This document shows positions 10,952 to 22,967 of a stretch of 64,000 nucleotides of DNA, in pieces. This stretch comes from Ditylenchus dipsaci (Eukaryota > Nematoda > Chromadorea > Rhabditida > Anguinidae). The stretch spans positions 62,001-126,000 of the forward strand of contig SADC01000875.1 in the NCBI GenBank assembly GCA_004194705.1, in the 5' to 3' direction. Each line of letters begins with the position of its first letter. Positions within the stretch are counted from its first letter, which is position 1. Made by a program: the position numbers and the translations under genes. The notes beneath the pieces are model-generated. The model was not told the DNA's origin, did not search any database, and saw only the letters and a list, made by a program, of their open reading frames with translations.

Positions 10952-12305
10952 ACCAGCTAATTTTGATAGAAACATTAACATTAGTAAGTTAAAAATTGAA
11001 CTTTTATATCTGATCATTCATAATTTTGCATACTTAAAAAACTGTTCAGTCAAGAAGCAGGGTAAAACAGCGATCGGATACAAATTGAGTGCAGATACAA
11101 TCTTACTAAGATTAAAGCTTATAAAACCTACGCGAATTATATGAAAAGTCTGATAAAATTAAAAATTTTGACTCTTCGGTACTGGCCAGAGACACGAAAT
11201 CGAAAATCATAACTATAGAAGTGCTAACTTTTTAGTCAGAATATCATCAGATAAATATATTTTTGGAAAATGCATCTGTGTCAAAAATAAATATTTTTCT
11301 ATTTTTCTTTTAAAATACGATGCGTTTAAATTTATACATGTACAGACAATCCATGGACTCAAAAAGCAAAATAGCCAACACATTCAATCTTTTTGAAGGA
11401 AAATACAATAAATGGTCAAAACTCACTTTTACAGATCTTAGACTTAAGAACACTTGCAGTAAAAAATGCAGTGAAAAAAGACAAGCAGGCATACCCTTTT
11501 GTGAATTTAACACTTTCTGTATTGCTGCTTAGCCTTTGAAGGGCAACAGGAATTTACGAGGTGCAAAACAAAGGCCATACAACCAAACAACAGTAAGTCA
11601 GAACAGGGGGTAAGTGCTAGTGGTGCACAGTTGCCTAATTTTATTACCTTCTCATATCTCACCCATCCACCCTTTTAGAAGAACAAAAATGCCGATGCAA
11701 AAAAGGTTCTCATGTGTTATGTGTGCAATCTCAAGGCCAAAACTATGATGATTAATTTCACGCTTAGCTAAGCACTACATTTGTCATCTTAAAATTTTTT
11801 TCGATAGAATGTTTTTGGTAAAAGTTTTTTTGAAAATTGAGCATAAAAATTAGAAATCACCATATTTTTGCAAATTACCACAATTTATCTAGCAGCTTTA
11901 CCTGATGGAATTCACACGACTATAGGATTATATATCAATCCTGGTGAAATAACTTACATTACTGTAAATTCCATTTATTTAACTCTCACTTCATTTCCGC
12001 GATTACGCAGATTACAAAAATTTAAATTACATTACAAAAAAATAAAAGCTGGATTATCTTATTTCCTCCAATAAACGCTCTCCGCAAAAAGACAGAATGT
12101 ATCTAATGTGTATTTTTTCATTGTTGTATTAGAGTCATATTTTAATCTAGACTTATTGTTGAGATTATTACATAAGTTTAGCAGAATGAAAAATCAGGTC
12201 AGGAACATCGACATCAAAATCTCAAATTTCTTTAAAAAATTGCCCTAAGACGGAGATGAAAAAGAAAAAAATGGGAAAAGGTTGATTAGTTTTATACTTA
12301 ATTCG
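10952..12305. other. AT-rich stretch, no gene recognised
   Basis: Short frames occur on both strands, for example at 11310-11532, where both strands are open. None carries a recognisable motif or consistent splice signals, and no repeat structure stands out. Confidence 0.35.
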
Positions 12306-12309
12306 GCGC

Positions 12310-12484
12310 TACTGTAATATACTCCCCCCCTCAATAATTTTTAGGCTTAGGAATCAGGATTAGCCTCATGCTTTGGCCCTGGGCATTAGCTCAGGAACAA
12401 CCCGTACTAATTTCAGAATTAAAAAAAACTATGTTTTTAGGGTACCTGAAAAATTATGGGGGGGGGGAGGGTTATATTACAGTG
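12310..12484. mobile_element. TIR element, ACTGTAATATA ends with C/G tracts
   Basis: TACTGTAATATACTCCCCCC opposes GGAGGGTTATATTACAGTG. C7 and G9 runs sit just inside the termini. It is a separate MITE family from ACCGTA, although the layout (terminus, then C-tract) is similar. Confidence 0.6.
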
Positions 12485-12805
12485 ACGTCCTAAATTTCAA
12501 ATTTTAGAGCATTTTCTACAAAATTTGAAAATTTTTGATGTTGATGTTGCAAATCCAGCTTTAATCCTGCACAAGTTTTGTTTACATCGCAACACCAAGT
12601 TGTCAACAAAATATAGCTCCAAAACAATTTTTTAAAACTACATATAAGGAGGGATACTATTAGAGGAAATACGGTGCAACACGAAGAGACTGAAATGCTC
12701 AATTTTATGCCAAGACAATGCTAACTTTTTATTACAGAAAGAATCCTTTTCGTGGCACATTTCAGCTTTTTGTAAACCAAATTAATTTAACGGCTTTTTT
12801 TCAAA

Positions 12806-12955
12806 ATGGAACAGAAAAAAAATAAAGTGTTAGGTTTGACTTTGTTCTCAAAGGAGAGAGTGAAAAAATTTACGCCGCCGTCAGTAACATCTGCCAAGGC
12901 GCAGCGTCGTCTGGAGCGCTGTCGCCACCTTAGAAATCGAAAGACACAACATTGA
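12806..12955 (+). CDS. Small basic ORF, uncharacterised
   Basis: A 49-codon frame starts MEQKKNKVLGLTLFSKERVK and ends in an arginine-rich tail (AQRRLERCRHLRNRKTQH). Its 3' half is clearly less AT-rich than the surroundings (GCGCAGCGTCGTCTGG), which is the main reason to suspect coding. It may be the last exon of a larger gene. No signal peptide or known domain is seen. Confidence 0.3.
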   Translation: MEQKKNKVLGLTLFSKERVKKFTPPSVTSAKAQRRLERCRHLRNRKTQH

Positions 12956-13700
12956 TTAAAATTAGGCTCTCCAAATCACTCCTGTGTGCTGATGATGGCT
13001 GGGCTGAATCATTTCGGAAAGTTGCTCCCCTGTTTTGAATACTAAACATGCCCCCTTCCCCAGTACAAAGGCAAAAAGAGATAGGGAGCCAGTGATTGAA
13101 CAAAGGCTCTTTTTGCTTGCCACTTGCCTATCTTTTCCCCCTGCCCCTCCTCAACTGCTACTACTTCCAATTGCTTGTGGAACAACAAATTTGTGGTGGG
13201 AAGTGTTGGAAAAAAGTTTTGAGTAGTACTCGAAAGCCGAAAAACAACAAATTTGAATAAAAAAAGCAACTTTATCTTAGGAAATCAGAATTTATTGTTG
13301 ATCTATTGTTGTTGTTTGGACTATTGTTCATTTACCTATCTTATGGATCTATTGTTCATGAACTAACCTAAACAGACAACCCGTCAGTCATAGATTGCCT
13401 AAAGAGCCAATAATTATTTTATTGTGGGTCATTTGTTTGGAGAAACTTTCTTTGTTATGCAGATAAAAACTAATTGTAGCATAAAATTGCTGTTGCATGA
13501 TAAGAATTCGGAAGGTCGAATTCGGCTCAAAAGCAATTTTTCTTGGTCCCATGTTCTAAACTTGACAAAAAATTCAAAAATTAGCTTGTGGGACAAGCGT
13601 TTTGATTGAATTCGACAAAAACATATTTTGAGCAAGAATTTGAAAAGTAAAATTCTCAAAAAAATGGACAGGCCTAAATCACAAGAAAGTCTATTTTAGA
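12956..13700. other. Intergenic stretch, no gene supported
   Basis: Overlapping short frames on both strands (13035-13270, 13424-13660) lack recognisable motifs. No strong repeat structure is seen. Confidence 0.35.
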
Positions 13701-13790
13701 TTACCGTATTCCCTCTAATAAAGCCTATAAATCCTAAAAAACCACCCTCTAATAGATCCACCCCTTTTAGTTCTGAATGAGGACTACTAT
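13701..13790. mobile_element. Half copy of the ACCGTA family
   Basis: ACCGTATTCCCTCTAATAAAG is followed by a second CTCTAATAGA. No matching right end was found before the complete copy at 14003. Confidence 0.5.
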
Positions 13791-14002
13791 CTCATAATTA
13801 GGTATCCTAAACGAAGACTACTAGTCACGAATCGATAGTCACGAATTGAAATAGTCCCGAACTGATATTTTACCTAAAAAGTAGGATTTCGGGATAGGAT
13901 TTTGCGTAATGATGAGAACAGGATCAAGATTTTAAAATAGAAAATTAGAATTCTGACAAGATCCTGGTCAAAAAACCTGGATTTTGCATGGTGGACCAGA
14001 AT

Positions 14003-14154
14003 ACCGTATTTCCTATAATAATTCACCAACCCGCCCCCCCCCCCATTTTTTCGACTAAGATTTCAGAGTTCAGGCAATTTTCAATTAGGAATTTCCGGCT
14101 TTTTCTAGGGTTGAAAAATAATCTCCCATGGGGTTCAATAGAGAAAATACGGTA
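14003..14154. mobile_element. ACCGTA-family MITE
   Basis: ACCGTATTTCCTATAATAAT and CAATAGAGAAAATACGGT are inverted and flanked by TA. It has an internal C11 tract and a GGGTTGAAAAATAA motif that is shared with other copies (22430, 54880). Confidence 0.75.
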
Positions 14155-14499
14155 CATTAGGACGGACTCTTACTTGTTATTGACCTTTAAAGCAGGTGTA
14201 AAATAAAGCATAAGAGTTATAAATTAGCTTCCTTTACAAAGACATGTTATTAAAACCAAATAACGCTTTTTGTAGATGGATTAAGACCAGGCCTTCGATG
14301 TGCACTTATCAATAAGATTTAAACTTATTCTGAGACTCTAAATCTTATTTTGTTTCAAATTTTAAGCCAAAATCTTTGTTTGAGCGCACAACATCCTTGA
14401 AAAATTGTATTTGAAAATGTTTTGTTGTTAGTTCAATACATTTTGATGTAAGAAGTCTGAAATACCGATAGTCAATACCCTGTATAAGGCATTCCAAAT

Positions 14500-14601
14500 A
14501 TAAAGCCACCCAATCTAATAGAGCCACACTCTCTATTAAAGCCACCCCCTGAGGGCATCCAAAAAAAAGCCACTATGGCTCTATTAGAGGAAATACGGTA
14601 T
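14500..14601. mobile_element. Right half of an ACCGTA-family element
   Basis: Three CTCTATTA/CTAATAG units are followed by CTATTAGAGGAAATACGGTA. The left terminus is absent. Confidence 0.55.
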
Positions 14602-15016
14602 CCAGATTACTAACAGGTGCACAAGTTTCTTTTTTCGCTTTATCATGTATCCCTAGATTTTGGCTTTTTAATGAGCTATCAAACCCTGCTAAAAAAATTC
14701 AGATATGTAGAGATTTAGAGGTTTTGAAAATAAAATTTTTAATAAAAACCTTTTAATCTTTCCATTACTGAATTTTTTTCAGCAGGTTTGATAGCTTATT
14801 AGAAAAATTAGACACGCTAGTGCAAACACAAAACACGAAAAAAACACAACAAACCTGGAAGAAAAAGGTCAAAATAGAAATTTACTGGTGAAATTTTGAC
14901 GTTTGAGGTCGGCGCTTCAATCAGCGCCTAAAAGTAATTGTAATGTTTTATTGTCAACATGCAAGCTACACAAAAAACTAGAGAAAAAGCATAATTCAGA
15001 AACAAAACTGCATGTG

Positions 15017-18000
15017 CTACTGACTAGGACCCATTGCTTTTTCCAACTGCAATTTGAGAGTACCAGGGCTTTGGACCACGTCCGATCCACTGACGGTTTG
15101 AACCACAGAAAAAGAGCCCACACCAGGGGCCTGAAGTCCTCTTCCAAGCTGAGGCACATCGTCAGGGGTCTGAGGCATGGGGGCTAGTGTGCAGGAGGGG
15201 GTTCCATTGTAGCCACACGCATATTCGCTGTATTCTATCTGAAAATTTCTTGATTTACTATGATTGGTTTGGTGAAAGCCTACCTTTCCACCTATTCGGT
15301 AACATCGATAAGCCATTTGGTTGTCGACCACATCTTGGCCAATGTTTAGAGGCTTGCTGTCATTCATGTAGCAGCCTTAAATTCGATCTCATGAAATGGT
15401 AACAGTATAGAGTCCCCACCAGCTCAAAATTTACTCCTCCTCAAGTAGAAAGGAATTGTAAATTCTTGCTTCTCATGGTTTGGATGGTACGGAAACACTT
15501 TTATTTCTGAGAAACCGAAAAAAAATCGGTTGGTCCCCCAGGCCCCCCCCGCGGTTCGGTCCCCCAAAACTTTGTTCAACATCTTTTTGTTAATGGGCCC
15601 ACTGTGATTAGTGGCCCTCTTTTATTCCCTTCTCCTCCCTATGCATTTTAAGTACCTTTAGAAATGTTTTGGCGCAAATTGAAAAAAAAATTGAATTTTT
15701 CAAAAATTTTTACCTTGGGAGACCAAGGCAAACCAAAAATAATTTTTTTCGACTTCTCAGAAACAAAAGTGTTTCCGTACCCATTCAGACCATGAGAAGC
15801 AATAATTTACTGGTCCTTTCCCATTAAGGATAAGTAAATTTTGCGCTGGCAAGGGGGGGCAATATCATAGCCGCTAAAAATTTTATTTTCGTCTATTTCA
15901 TTAATTTTTGGCATTTTTTTAAATTATTATTACCCTCTGACTCACAGGTCAGACTTTTATTTATAATATTGAGTGCAGAAAAGCAGGTCCGCATTTGTCA
16001 GTTCGCCAATGTCGTTGCGCAAAAGTCGGACTGCTAATGTCGCCAAGTCGGCCCATGTTCAATATCTCTTGGAAGTCATGAGAAAATGCATCCTAAGCTA
16101 ATTTATACTGCTTAACTCAATAAAACAAGTTTTGAATACAATTGGTAACATGTAGATTAACTAGGGTATTATGGAAGAAAGCCAAAGCGCTCGCTAATTT
16201 TTTTCGATGTTTTCGCATGTTCCGATGTACTGATTAATGTATTGATATTTTTAATGTATTTTCAAGTATCAACCCACTAAAACCTACCAGTAACATCGAC
16301 CATCCCATTGCTGCATTTGTACTAAAGAAATTATGTCAATATCCTCGTGAAAAACACAAATTTTATACATTAAGATGGTTTTGGTTAAATTCTTCACCCT
16401 CCTTGTACTCTTTGCCGCCTTGGTGCAGAAATTTTTCTTGGAGTAGTATTGAATTGTGTCATTCTTGTCCTCACACACATGCACCACCTTGCCTGCTTCT
16501 TTCTTTTCACCGCTGTTAAGACTAACCAAGTTGTTGTTCTCGTCCTGGTAGTAGCACCCTGGACGGTTGGGTTTTAGACTTACAGTTTTTAAGAGTTGGA
16601 AATTGTACTCACCAACCACCTTGTAGCCAGTGTCAATGCACTGGAGACGCATATTTCCGACGTTAACCTCCTCTCCCACACGATATTCTTTGCCTCCATG
16701 AGCACAAGAGGGTTCTAAATTAATTCTTTCACAAATATAAAAAAAATCCCATCGAAAACTGAGTCGATCTGTGACAAGAGATGTTCAAAAAAGCTCTTTA
16801 GGAGGCATGCCTCAATAATTTTTTTTGGCAAGAAATGATTAATGGGTTTCTCGACACACCCTGTACTTACAAAACTATACCTGATCATATTATAAATAAA
16901 GTCGATTTTCACAACAGTTTTTATTATTAAACTATGCTCTAAATAAAAGCTTTTCGCCACTTATCGTTTCCCTGAAAGACTTGACTTAAAACACACTTTG
17001 AAAACAAGTTTTGTAAACAGTAAACATGCAAGTGTTTTCCACACCTTCTATTATTGATTGGTCAAGCAAAAGAGCCATACCCTGGGTGTAGACAACAGAT
17101 TGGTTGGGGAAGCTCTGACATTTATGCCTAAAACACAAAAGTTAACAAAATCATAGGAAGATCAACACACCAGAAGCCATTCACATCCAAGGTCTGGCCG
17201 ACTTCTATTCTGGCTTTGTTGGTTCGGTCACTGCCCACACAAGCTGAAAAGTCAAAAATGTTTTTCTGCTTCCGGGTATATAATAAAATGTAAAATGATA
17301 AACAAAATATTTTAGCTTCTCTAACCCCGATAATTTCATAAAAACATGGGCAAACGTATAGCGAAATACCTTACTAGGATATACGGTAAGATTCAATAGA
17401 TTTTTTTGGACCATTAGGCTGGTTTTCGATTTATTTTTGCTGTAAATTAACCGACATTTTGCTGTAGACCCAGATCTTACTCTAACAGCAACAATAAACA
17501 TCCTGTTTTTTCTACTTTTTGAATTCATAATCAAAGAATATAATTCAGATATTTCAGCCCACTTTTCTTTAATTGAAATTAACTAACCGACAACCTCTTC
17601 AACACCTGTAATACAAACTACATTTAATAACACAAAAAAGTATTCAAAAATTACCGTTGTTGCACGAGTACTTGAATTTTCCGGAGGGTCTCTCATACTC
17701 ACTGCCATGAGGTTGCATTTTGCCTGACGCATCGGCACACCCAAACACTGTGGAGCCATCGGCGTTTTTGCTAGCGCCGCTTTTGTTTGGCATGGGATTT
17801 CCTGGATATTCAAAAATTACACCAATGATACTAAATGAAAAACACCTTTGGCGTCTGCATACATCATAGGTGTAGTTTCCCATCTAGAATGTGGTGTTCG
17901 CATTGAAATCAAAATTGGATTATTACCTGACATTTTTGACTCCAGTCAGCATGAAGGACTTCAAAACAGCTGTAATAATAGTGTTTGAACTTAAATTTAA

Positions 18001-18131
18001 TCATTACCATGGAATAATTTACCGTAACTTTCACGGGCACCCATGCTGCTATCTGCAGGAGCAGCTGGCATGGGAAGGGCATTACAAATGGTGGAAAATA
18101 TCACAAAACACAGACATGCTAAAGAAATCAT
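15017..18131 (-). CDS. Secreted MIG-18-like multi-module protein
   Basis: Twelve minus-strand exons join in phase: 18023-18131, 17927-17969, 17846-17883, 17655-17801, 17588-17605, 17171-17243, 17081-17127, 16613-16714, 16369-16558, 16288-16321, 15284-15375, 15017-15238; about 371 residues. It starts with a clear signal peptide (MISLACLCFVIFSTICNALP). The rest is a string of cysteine-rich modules in which GGKEYRVGEEVN or GGKEYKEGEEFN precedes a Cys pair and V(V/T)GC. I recognise this as the MIG-18-like fibronectin type I-like module of secreted nematode proteins, with an expected extracellular-matrix role. Introns are mostly 43-55 nt, and exon 5 is only 18 nt. Exon 9 needs one extra base near 16422-16436 to stay in frame. 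ATG directly follows a TTTTAG acceptor. The 0.9 kb intron before exon 11 holds a foldback repeat. The module count is approximate. Confidence 0.8.
15400..15870. repeat. Foldback repeat with GGTCCCCCAGG core
   Basis: The arms pair ACGGAAACACTTTTATTTCTG with CAGAAACAAAAGTGTTTCCGT, and CTTCTCATGGT with its complement. Internal GTTCAACATCTTTTTGTTAA and CCTCTTTTATTCCC blocks are shared with the 36-39.5 kb elements, so it is a diverged relative. It lies in an intron of the MIG-18-like gene. Confidence 0.6.
17588..17605 (-). other. 18-nt micro-exon of the MIG-18-like gene
   Basis: GTGTTGAAGAGGTTGTCG is bounded by an ATTACAG acceptor and a GTTAG donor. Its length is a multiple of three, and including it yields the module-typical SCNNGVEEVVACVG. 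Skipping it would keep the frame but delete six residues. Confidence 0.7.
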
Positions 18132-18670
18132 CTAAAATTTGATTTTAATTGTAAAAATTATGAACTCTGAAATAGCAAGTCCACAAAAAGGAAATGCATA
18201 AAAAAATTTGCTCTAAAATAACCGGTCAAAAAAGTGGTGCCTAATTAAGTGCTATATTTCACAAACTGGGTGCTGCGATTCAATTTGATCCATCAGAATT
18301 ATTTTCGAAAATACTAAAAAAGGCTGGTCTTTTAAATGCTAAAATACTTCATAACAGGGAATAGTTATTTTAAAAACCTTTTACTCTTACTTCAACTCTT
18401 TGCACTTTTTTCTGTCAACAACACATACCTTCAATTTTGTTGGTTGTAATAAAATGCTGAGCTGGTTTACCTTTTTTAAAGTTGACGCCTTAAACTGATT
18501 AATTATTGTGAATTAAATGGCCAGATCGTTGGTTGGGGAAAAAATTTAGGACACAACCAAATTTTTCGTATCTTTTAGATGCACTAAAAATAGGTTTGTC
18601 ATCATAGTCACATGCATGCGATTAAAAATTAAGCTTTGATTCTAGCAGAAGCCACTTTTTAACAGTGTTC
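18132..18670. other. Upstream region of the MIG-18-like gene
   Basis: AT-rich with no gene seen. The 3' splice acceptor immediately before the start codon (AAATTTTAG, 18132-18140) implies either a 5' non-coding exon here or trans-splicing. Confidence 0.4.
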
Positions 18671-18908
18671 TTAAAGGGGCATGATCGTGCCCGATGGAGA
18701 GAAAAGGCGCGAACCACCAGTTCTTTTCTTTCTCGATAAATTTTTACATTCGTTCTCGTCTAGATTTTTTAAGTTTTCTGTCTAGTTTTAAAAGCAGTAT
18801 AAGGTCATCTATATCAGATTTGACGCAGAACGAGTGAAAATGGGACGATTCGAAAAAATTCGAAAAAACTGCTGGTTCGCGCCTTAACGCACGGGCATGC
18901 CCCTTTAA
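18671..18908. mobile_element. TTAA-flanked foldback MITE
   Basis: TTAA at 18671-18674 and 18905-18908 bracket AGGGGCATGATCGTGCC and CACGGGCATGCCCCT. Arms contain GGCGCGAACCA and TGGTTCGCGCC. Confidence 0.75.
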
Positions 18909-19039
18909 TCTGAATATTTCCGAAGTGGCACTGGCTCCAAAAACTTTTACACCGTCACCGGGTGTCAAAATTCTTTGACGTGTCCCCACACCGGAGTCTA
19001 AAATTTTAAGCGGTCCAGCATCAAGTGCCGTTACATCAC

Positions 19040-19725
19040 TGATGTTAGTAGCAAGCTTTCAAAGACTCTCGGATTTGCGACAAACACCAAGAGAGCGAGC
19101 AATCTCTGAAAACAGTATCTCAAGTCATTTTTCTGATAACTATTTTTTTGATTTTTTAAAATGCCAAGACCTGACGGTGAGACCAGCAGCTTATGGTGCA
19201 GAATTTCGTGGGGAATCCAAATCTGCAAAGCACTGTTTAAAAAGCAGGTCTAGCTTAAAATAACGATAGATTTCTGAATGGCGTCAAATGTGACTTAAAG
19301 GGCATGCCCGTGCGTTTCAAAAATTTAAGGCATTTTTTTGAAACCTTCAATTTTCACTCACAGATATACTCACAAATTCGCTCACAACAAATCTAATATT
19401 GATGACCCTATACTACTTTGGAAAACTAGATATAAAACTTGAAAAATCTGGATGAGAACGCATGTAAAACTTGATCGAGAAAAAAAGGTGCTCGTCCCCT
19501 TTTCGGCCTTTTCTCCGTTTCGAGCATGGGCATGCCCCTTTAAGTATGTTCATAAAATCAGCTGGTACTCGAATATTTTATATACACATGCATGAATTCT
19601 ATAACTCGTTAGAAAGCGCAGAGACTCAGCTTTCTAATGAAATATTGTGTATGGTTTTATAAAAACAAGTCGAAAATCTTTGGTCCAAAGAAAAAATTGT
19701 GTAATTTTTTCAAGGTGTATTTTTT
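19040..19725. repeat. Dispersed repeat interrupted by a TTAA MITE
   Basis: The segment with CCTGACGGTGAGACCAGC, CTGAATGGCGTCAAATG, AAAATCAGCTGGTACTC and CGTTAGAAAGC is repeated near 53150-53430 in the same order. Here it is split by the element at 19295-19543, while at 53280 the corresponding junction is uninterrupted. Parts also occur at 25930-26000 and, inverted, at 54118-54196. Confidence 0.7.
19295..19543. mobile_element. TTAA-flanked MITE inserted into an older repeat
   Basis: TTAA at 19295-19298 and 19540-19543 flank AGGGCATGCCCGTGC and GCATGGGCATGCCCCT. The flanks join into the repeat seen intact at about 53280, which acts as an empty-site comparison. This supports real transposition with TTAA duplication. 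Confidence 0.8.
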
Positions 19726-20165
19726 AAGGCTCTCCTAATACTCCCGCGCAACACTAGTCGCGCAACAAAATTTCATAGGGTTCTACAGGAACAATTTTTA
19801 TTTTCGATCGCAGACATCTTATACTCAAAATGACGGCTAGAATCTAGCAAATATTATGGTAATAAATGGTAATATTATGGTAATCAATCTGATATAAAAA
19901 TGTTTTAGGAATAATCACAAGTATGTGGCAAATTGGCATGTTGCGCAAGAAAGTGACGCAACACGTCAATTCGCCACATACTTGTGCTTATTCCTAAAAC
20001 ATTTTTATATCAGATTGAAAATTGTTTATTCTTAAAATATTTGCAAGATTCTAGCCGTCATTTTGAGTATAAGATGTCTGCGATCGAAAATAAAAATTGT
20101 TCCTGTAGAACCCTATGAAATTTTGTTGCGCGACTAGTGTTGCGCAGGAGTATGAGGTGAGCCTA
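19726..20165. repeat. 440 bp foldback element
   Basis: The arms are nearly perfect: AAGGCTCTCCTAATACTCCC at left pairs with the right end, and ATCACAAGTATGTGGC with GCCACATACTTGTGC near the centre (about 19950). An additional copy of an ATTATGGTAAT unit breaks the left arm near 19855. The terminal segment recurs at 3065-3125. Confidence 0.75.
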
Positions 20166-20566
20166 AGGAGATGTTTATAAGTGTGTCTTCTAGAAGAGTC
20201 GCACCTATCTAATGAATGCTAATTCATTCGACTTTTGATTCTGATGTGTACTCAAATATACTTATAACTTTATACATATTCCCGAAAAATTCTGCTGTGG
20301 ATTCTGCCATTCATAACTCTGATCATCAAACGATTTCGTTAGCTGTTCCGCTAACTTGAATCTTAGCATGTTGGTTACCTTCAATTTTTTTCTCACCTAA
20401 CACATATCCCCTATCTCTTTCTTGCTAGAAGAAAGAAACAAGGAAAAGAAGGAAAGAAATAAATGGATGACCTATTTGATTGCTTTCTCCAGAAGGTGTT
20501 TTATTAAATTCTGGATAAATTTTTATTTTCACTTTAATAAATAATGAATGGACAGTCAGTAGTAGT

Positions 20567-22967
20567 ATGGAGTTTAGAGCCATACTCTGTAGAAATTTCA
20601 CTAAAAATTTGTGCCGAACCACCGGCTACTTTTTAGCTAAATTACTTGGTTTAGCATTTCTCACTTTAGTATTGTTTAAATTTTCATATGTTGTGCCGGA
20701 AAATAAATTCAATCTAAAATTAGAGCCTTTGAAAAGTGCTCTGCAGAGGTATAGTGTAAGTACTAATTGTTATTAGTTGACTGTCCGATTTTTTAGCTTT
20801 TCAGCTACATTTTCGATCCCCAGCAGAAGAAAATCAGCTGAAATCAGTGCCTCTGAATTGGACTGACATCAAAATAGGCACATATCCTAGAGGGATTTGC
20901 GAAAATCTTAATAAAAATGGCGATTCTGCAACTATATTGTTTGTGATCCACTCAAGGAACAACAATTTCAAGCATCGTTCTTTTCTCCGAAACTATTATT
21001 TAAGGATGATGCTAAAGAGAAGGTAATCTTCATTTTAATGCAGTGAAAATATCTAATTATTAGCAGTTTACTTTTTTTGAAACGGTGCTCCGTTCAGGGC
21101 TTTTGCAAGGGGCTATGGCTTCCAGCCCCCACTTTGGGTCTCGAATCGGGCCGAAGGTTGTCGGTAAAGATTAGACGGTTGAGGCCAAAAAGTGAAAGTC
21201 GGAAGGGAAGGCGAAGCACTGTTAGCCTTACATGTAGAGTTGTTTTTAAGGATTTGAAAGCAATTGTTGAAAGCAGAAGCCTTACATCTTTCAGACTAAT
21301 TACTTTATTTTCTCTAATAGAAGCCCACCACTCTAATTAAAAAAAATCGTCTTTTCAGCATTGTGTTTTTGACTTTTTCTTCAAAGACTGCTCTCAGGCA
21401 AGGTGCTGCACATTTCATAGCTCACATAACTGACTTAAAAGTAGGTGGTATTTCGCCTGAGTCTTTTAAAGTGCGTCAAAAACACAATCTAATTGTAGCC
21501 CCCCTCCTCTAATAGTAGCCCCCGCACCAAAGAGGCTGGCTGAAAATTAGTAGTCGCAGGGATACTATTAGAGTAAATACGGTAGATTAACAAAAATATA
21601 AATATAATGTAATAAAATTATTATACGATCAGCTTTACTTTAGTTCTCTGTTCAACATTTGTTTGTTGTAGCAGTAGGCAATGCTAGCCAAATATTGATT
21701 AAAGAAGTAAAATCAGAAGCAAGCAAACACAAGGACATATTAGTCATTGATAATATACAAGACCATTACCATAAAATATCTTTCAAGGTTTTAATAAAAC
21801 AATTAGTTTTTAAGAAAGCACAACTTAGGTAAGAGCATGGGTAGCCTATCTAGCAGAGAGATGCGCTAGTAAACCTTCTCTAAAATACATTGCCAAAATG
21901 GATGATGACGTGATGATAAACCTGCCTGCACTCTTACACATTTTGCCCACTTTTGGAAACTACAAAAATGTGGTTTGTGCAGAACTTTTCTTAATGGACA
22001 ACTTACTAGAAATAATCAGTCGAAGTGGTACGTCAACTTTTACATGATACTATTTAAATTTACAGGAAAAACAAAAATACATGCGACAAAGTTGCTCGAG
22101 TCGAAAAATAGACATCATACTTTCGCTGTTCATAATTTTGACTAAATACGAATGGCTAACTGAAACTATAGCTTATCTAGAGCTAAAATCCAAACCAAAA
22201 CCATAATATCCGATTACCGTATTTTTTCTAATAAAAGTTCCCCGAAATCCGGAACTTTTCTTTATTGATTTTTCGAATTTTCGACTCAATTTTGGGTACC
22301 GAAAATATACATTTCACATAGCCGTTTATTACATTTTCTCAACTTCCAGGAGATTTACCGATATCACTTTTGGATTTCAGTTAAGCACCTGAAATTTTCG
22401 AAGTAAAATAACTTACAAAATTTTGGTGGTTGAAAAATAGCCCTCCGAGAGATTATCAGAGAATATCTAGTCACAACATTTATTTAAATTTAGGTATTTG
22501 TCCAAAGAAGAATATAAACACAACAGTTTGGGAATGTATTGTCAAGGGATGGTGTATTTATTCAGCTCTTCACTTTTAGTAAAGATGGAAGCTAATTTGA
22601 AAAAAGTACAGTATCTCTGGGTCAGTTTGGTTAGCCAGACGAATTCTTTTTCCATGTATAACTTTAAGATGGACGACTGGTATACACCCATGCACTAATG
22701 AATGGTACTGGAGCGGCTTACTTTGACATTGGAGCACATTATATTAGCACTAATTCCCGGGATGAAGTAGACAAATGGTTGAAGACAACCAAATTGAGAT
22801 ATTTTCCAATATTTGGACACTTTAGACCAAAGTAATGGTTTTGGTTTAAGGTAATTTGTATGTAATCTAATTTTTTCAGCTATACCTTAGAAGGGACGAT
22901 AAAAGTTTGGACGGCAACACAAAAGAAATTTAGAGAACAGATGAATATAAAAAAGGATAGAATATAG
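20567..22967 (+). CDS. Beta-1,3-galactosyltransferase-type glycosyltransferase (GT31)
   Basis: A type II Golgi enzyme of the Galactosyl_T family (PF01762) by layout. Exons: 20567-20755, 20805-21022, 21644-21787, 21829-22027, 22494-22620, 22669-22850, 22880-22967. A short cytoplasmic tail is followed by an anchor (LAKLLGLAFLTLVLFKF). Next come FVIHSRNNNFKHRSFLRN (the R..IR.TW region, without TW), LFVVAVGNA, a DILVIDNIQDHYHKISFK block, the DDD motif (KYIAKMDDDVMINLPALL), KWYLSKEEY and MDD..VYTHALMNGTG. Splice sites are good, but one base is missing at the exon 2/3 junction, near 22008-22016 and near 22676. A stop at 22833-22835 may be the true end or another frame error before a final exon ending at 22967. 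Conserved motifs are intact on both sides of each break, so consensus error is likelier than a pseudogene. Two ACCGTA MITEs occupy introns. Confidence 0.8.
21300..21586 (+). mobile_element. ACCGTA-family element with internal foldback, in a GT31 intron
   Basis: The left part (TTTTCTCTAATAGAAGCCC) and right end (CTATTAGAGTAAATACGGTA) fit the family. An inner inverted pair ATTGTGTTTTTGAC/GTCAAAAACACAAT spans 21360-21489. Confidence 0.6.
22215..22470. mobile_element. ACCGTA-family element in a GT31 intron
   Basis: ACCGTATTTTTTCTAATAAAAG is opposed by a degraded GATTATCAGAGAATATC end. The GGTTGAAAAATAG motif is shared with other copies. Confidence 0.55.
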
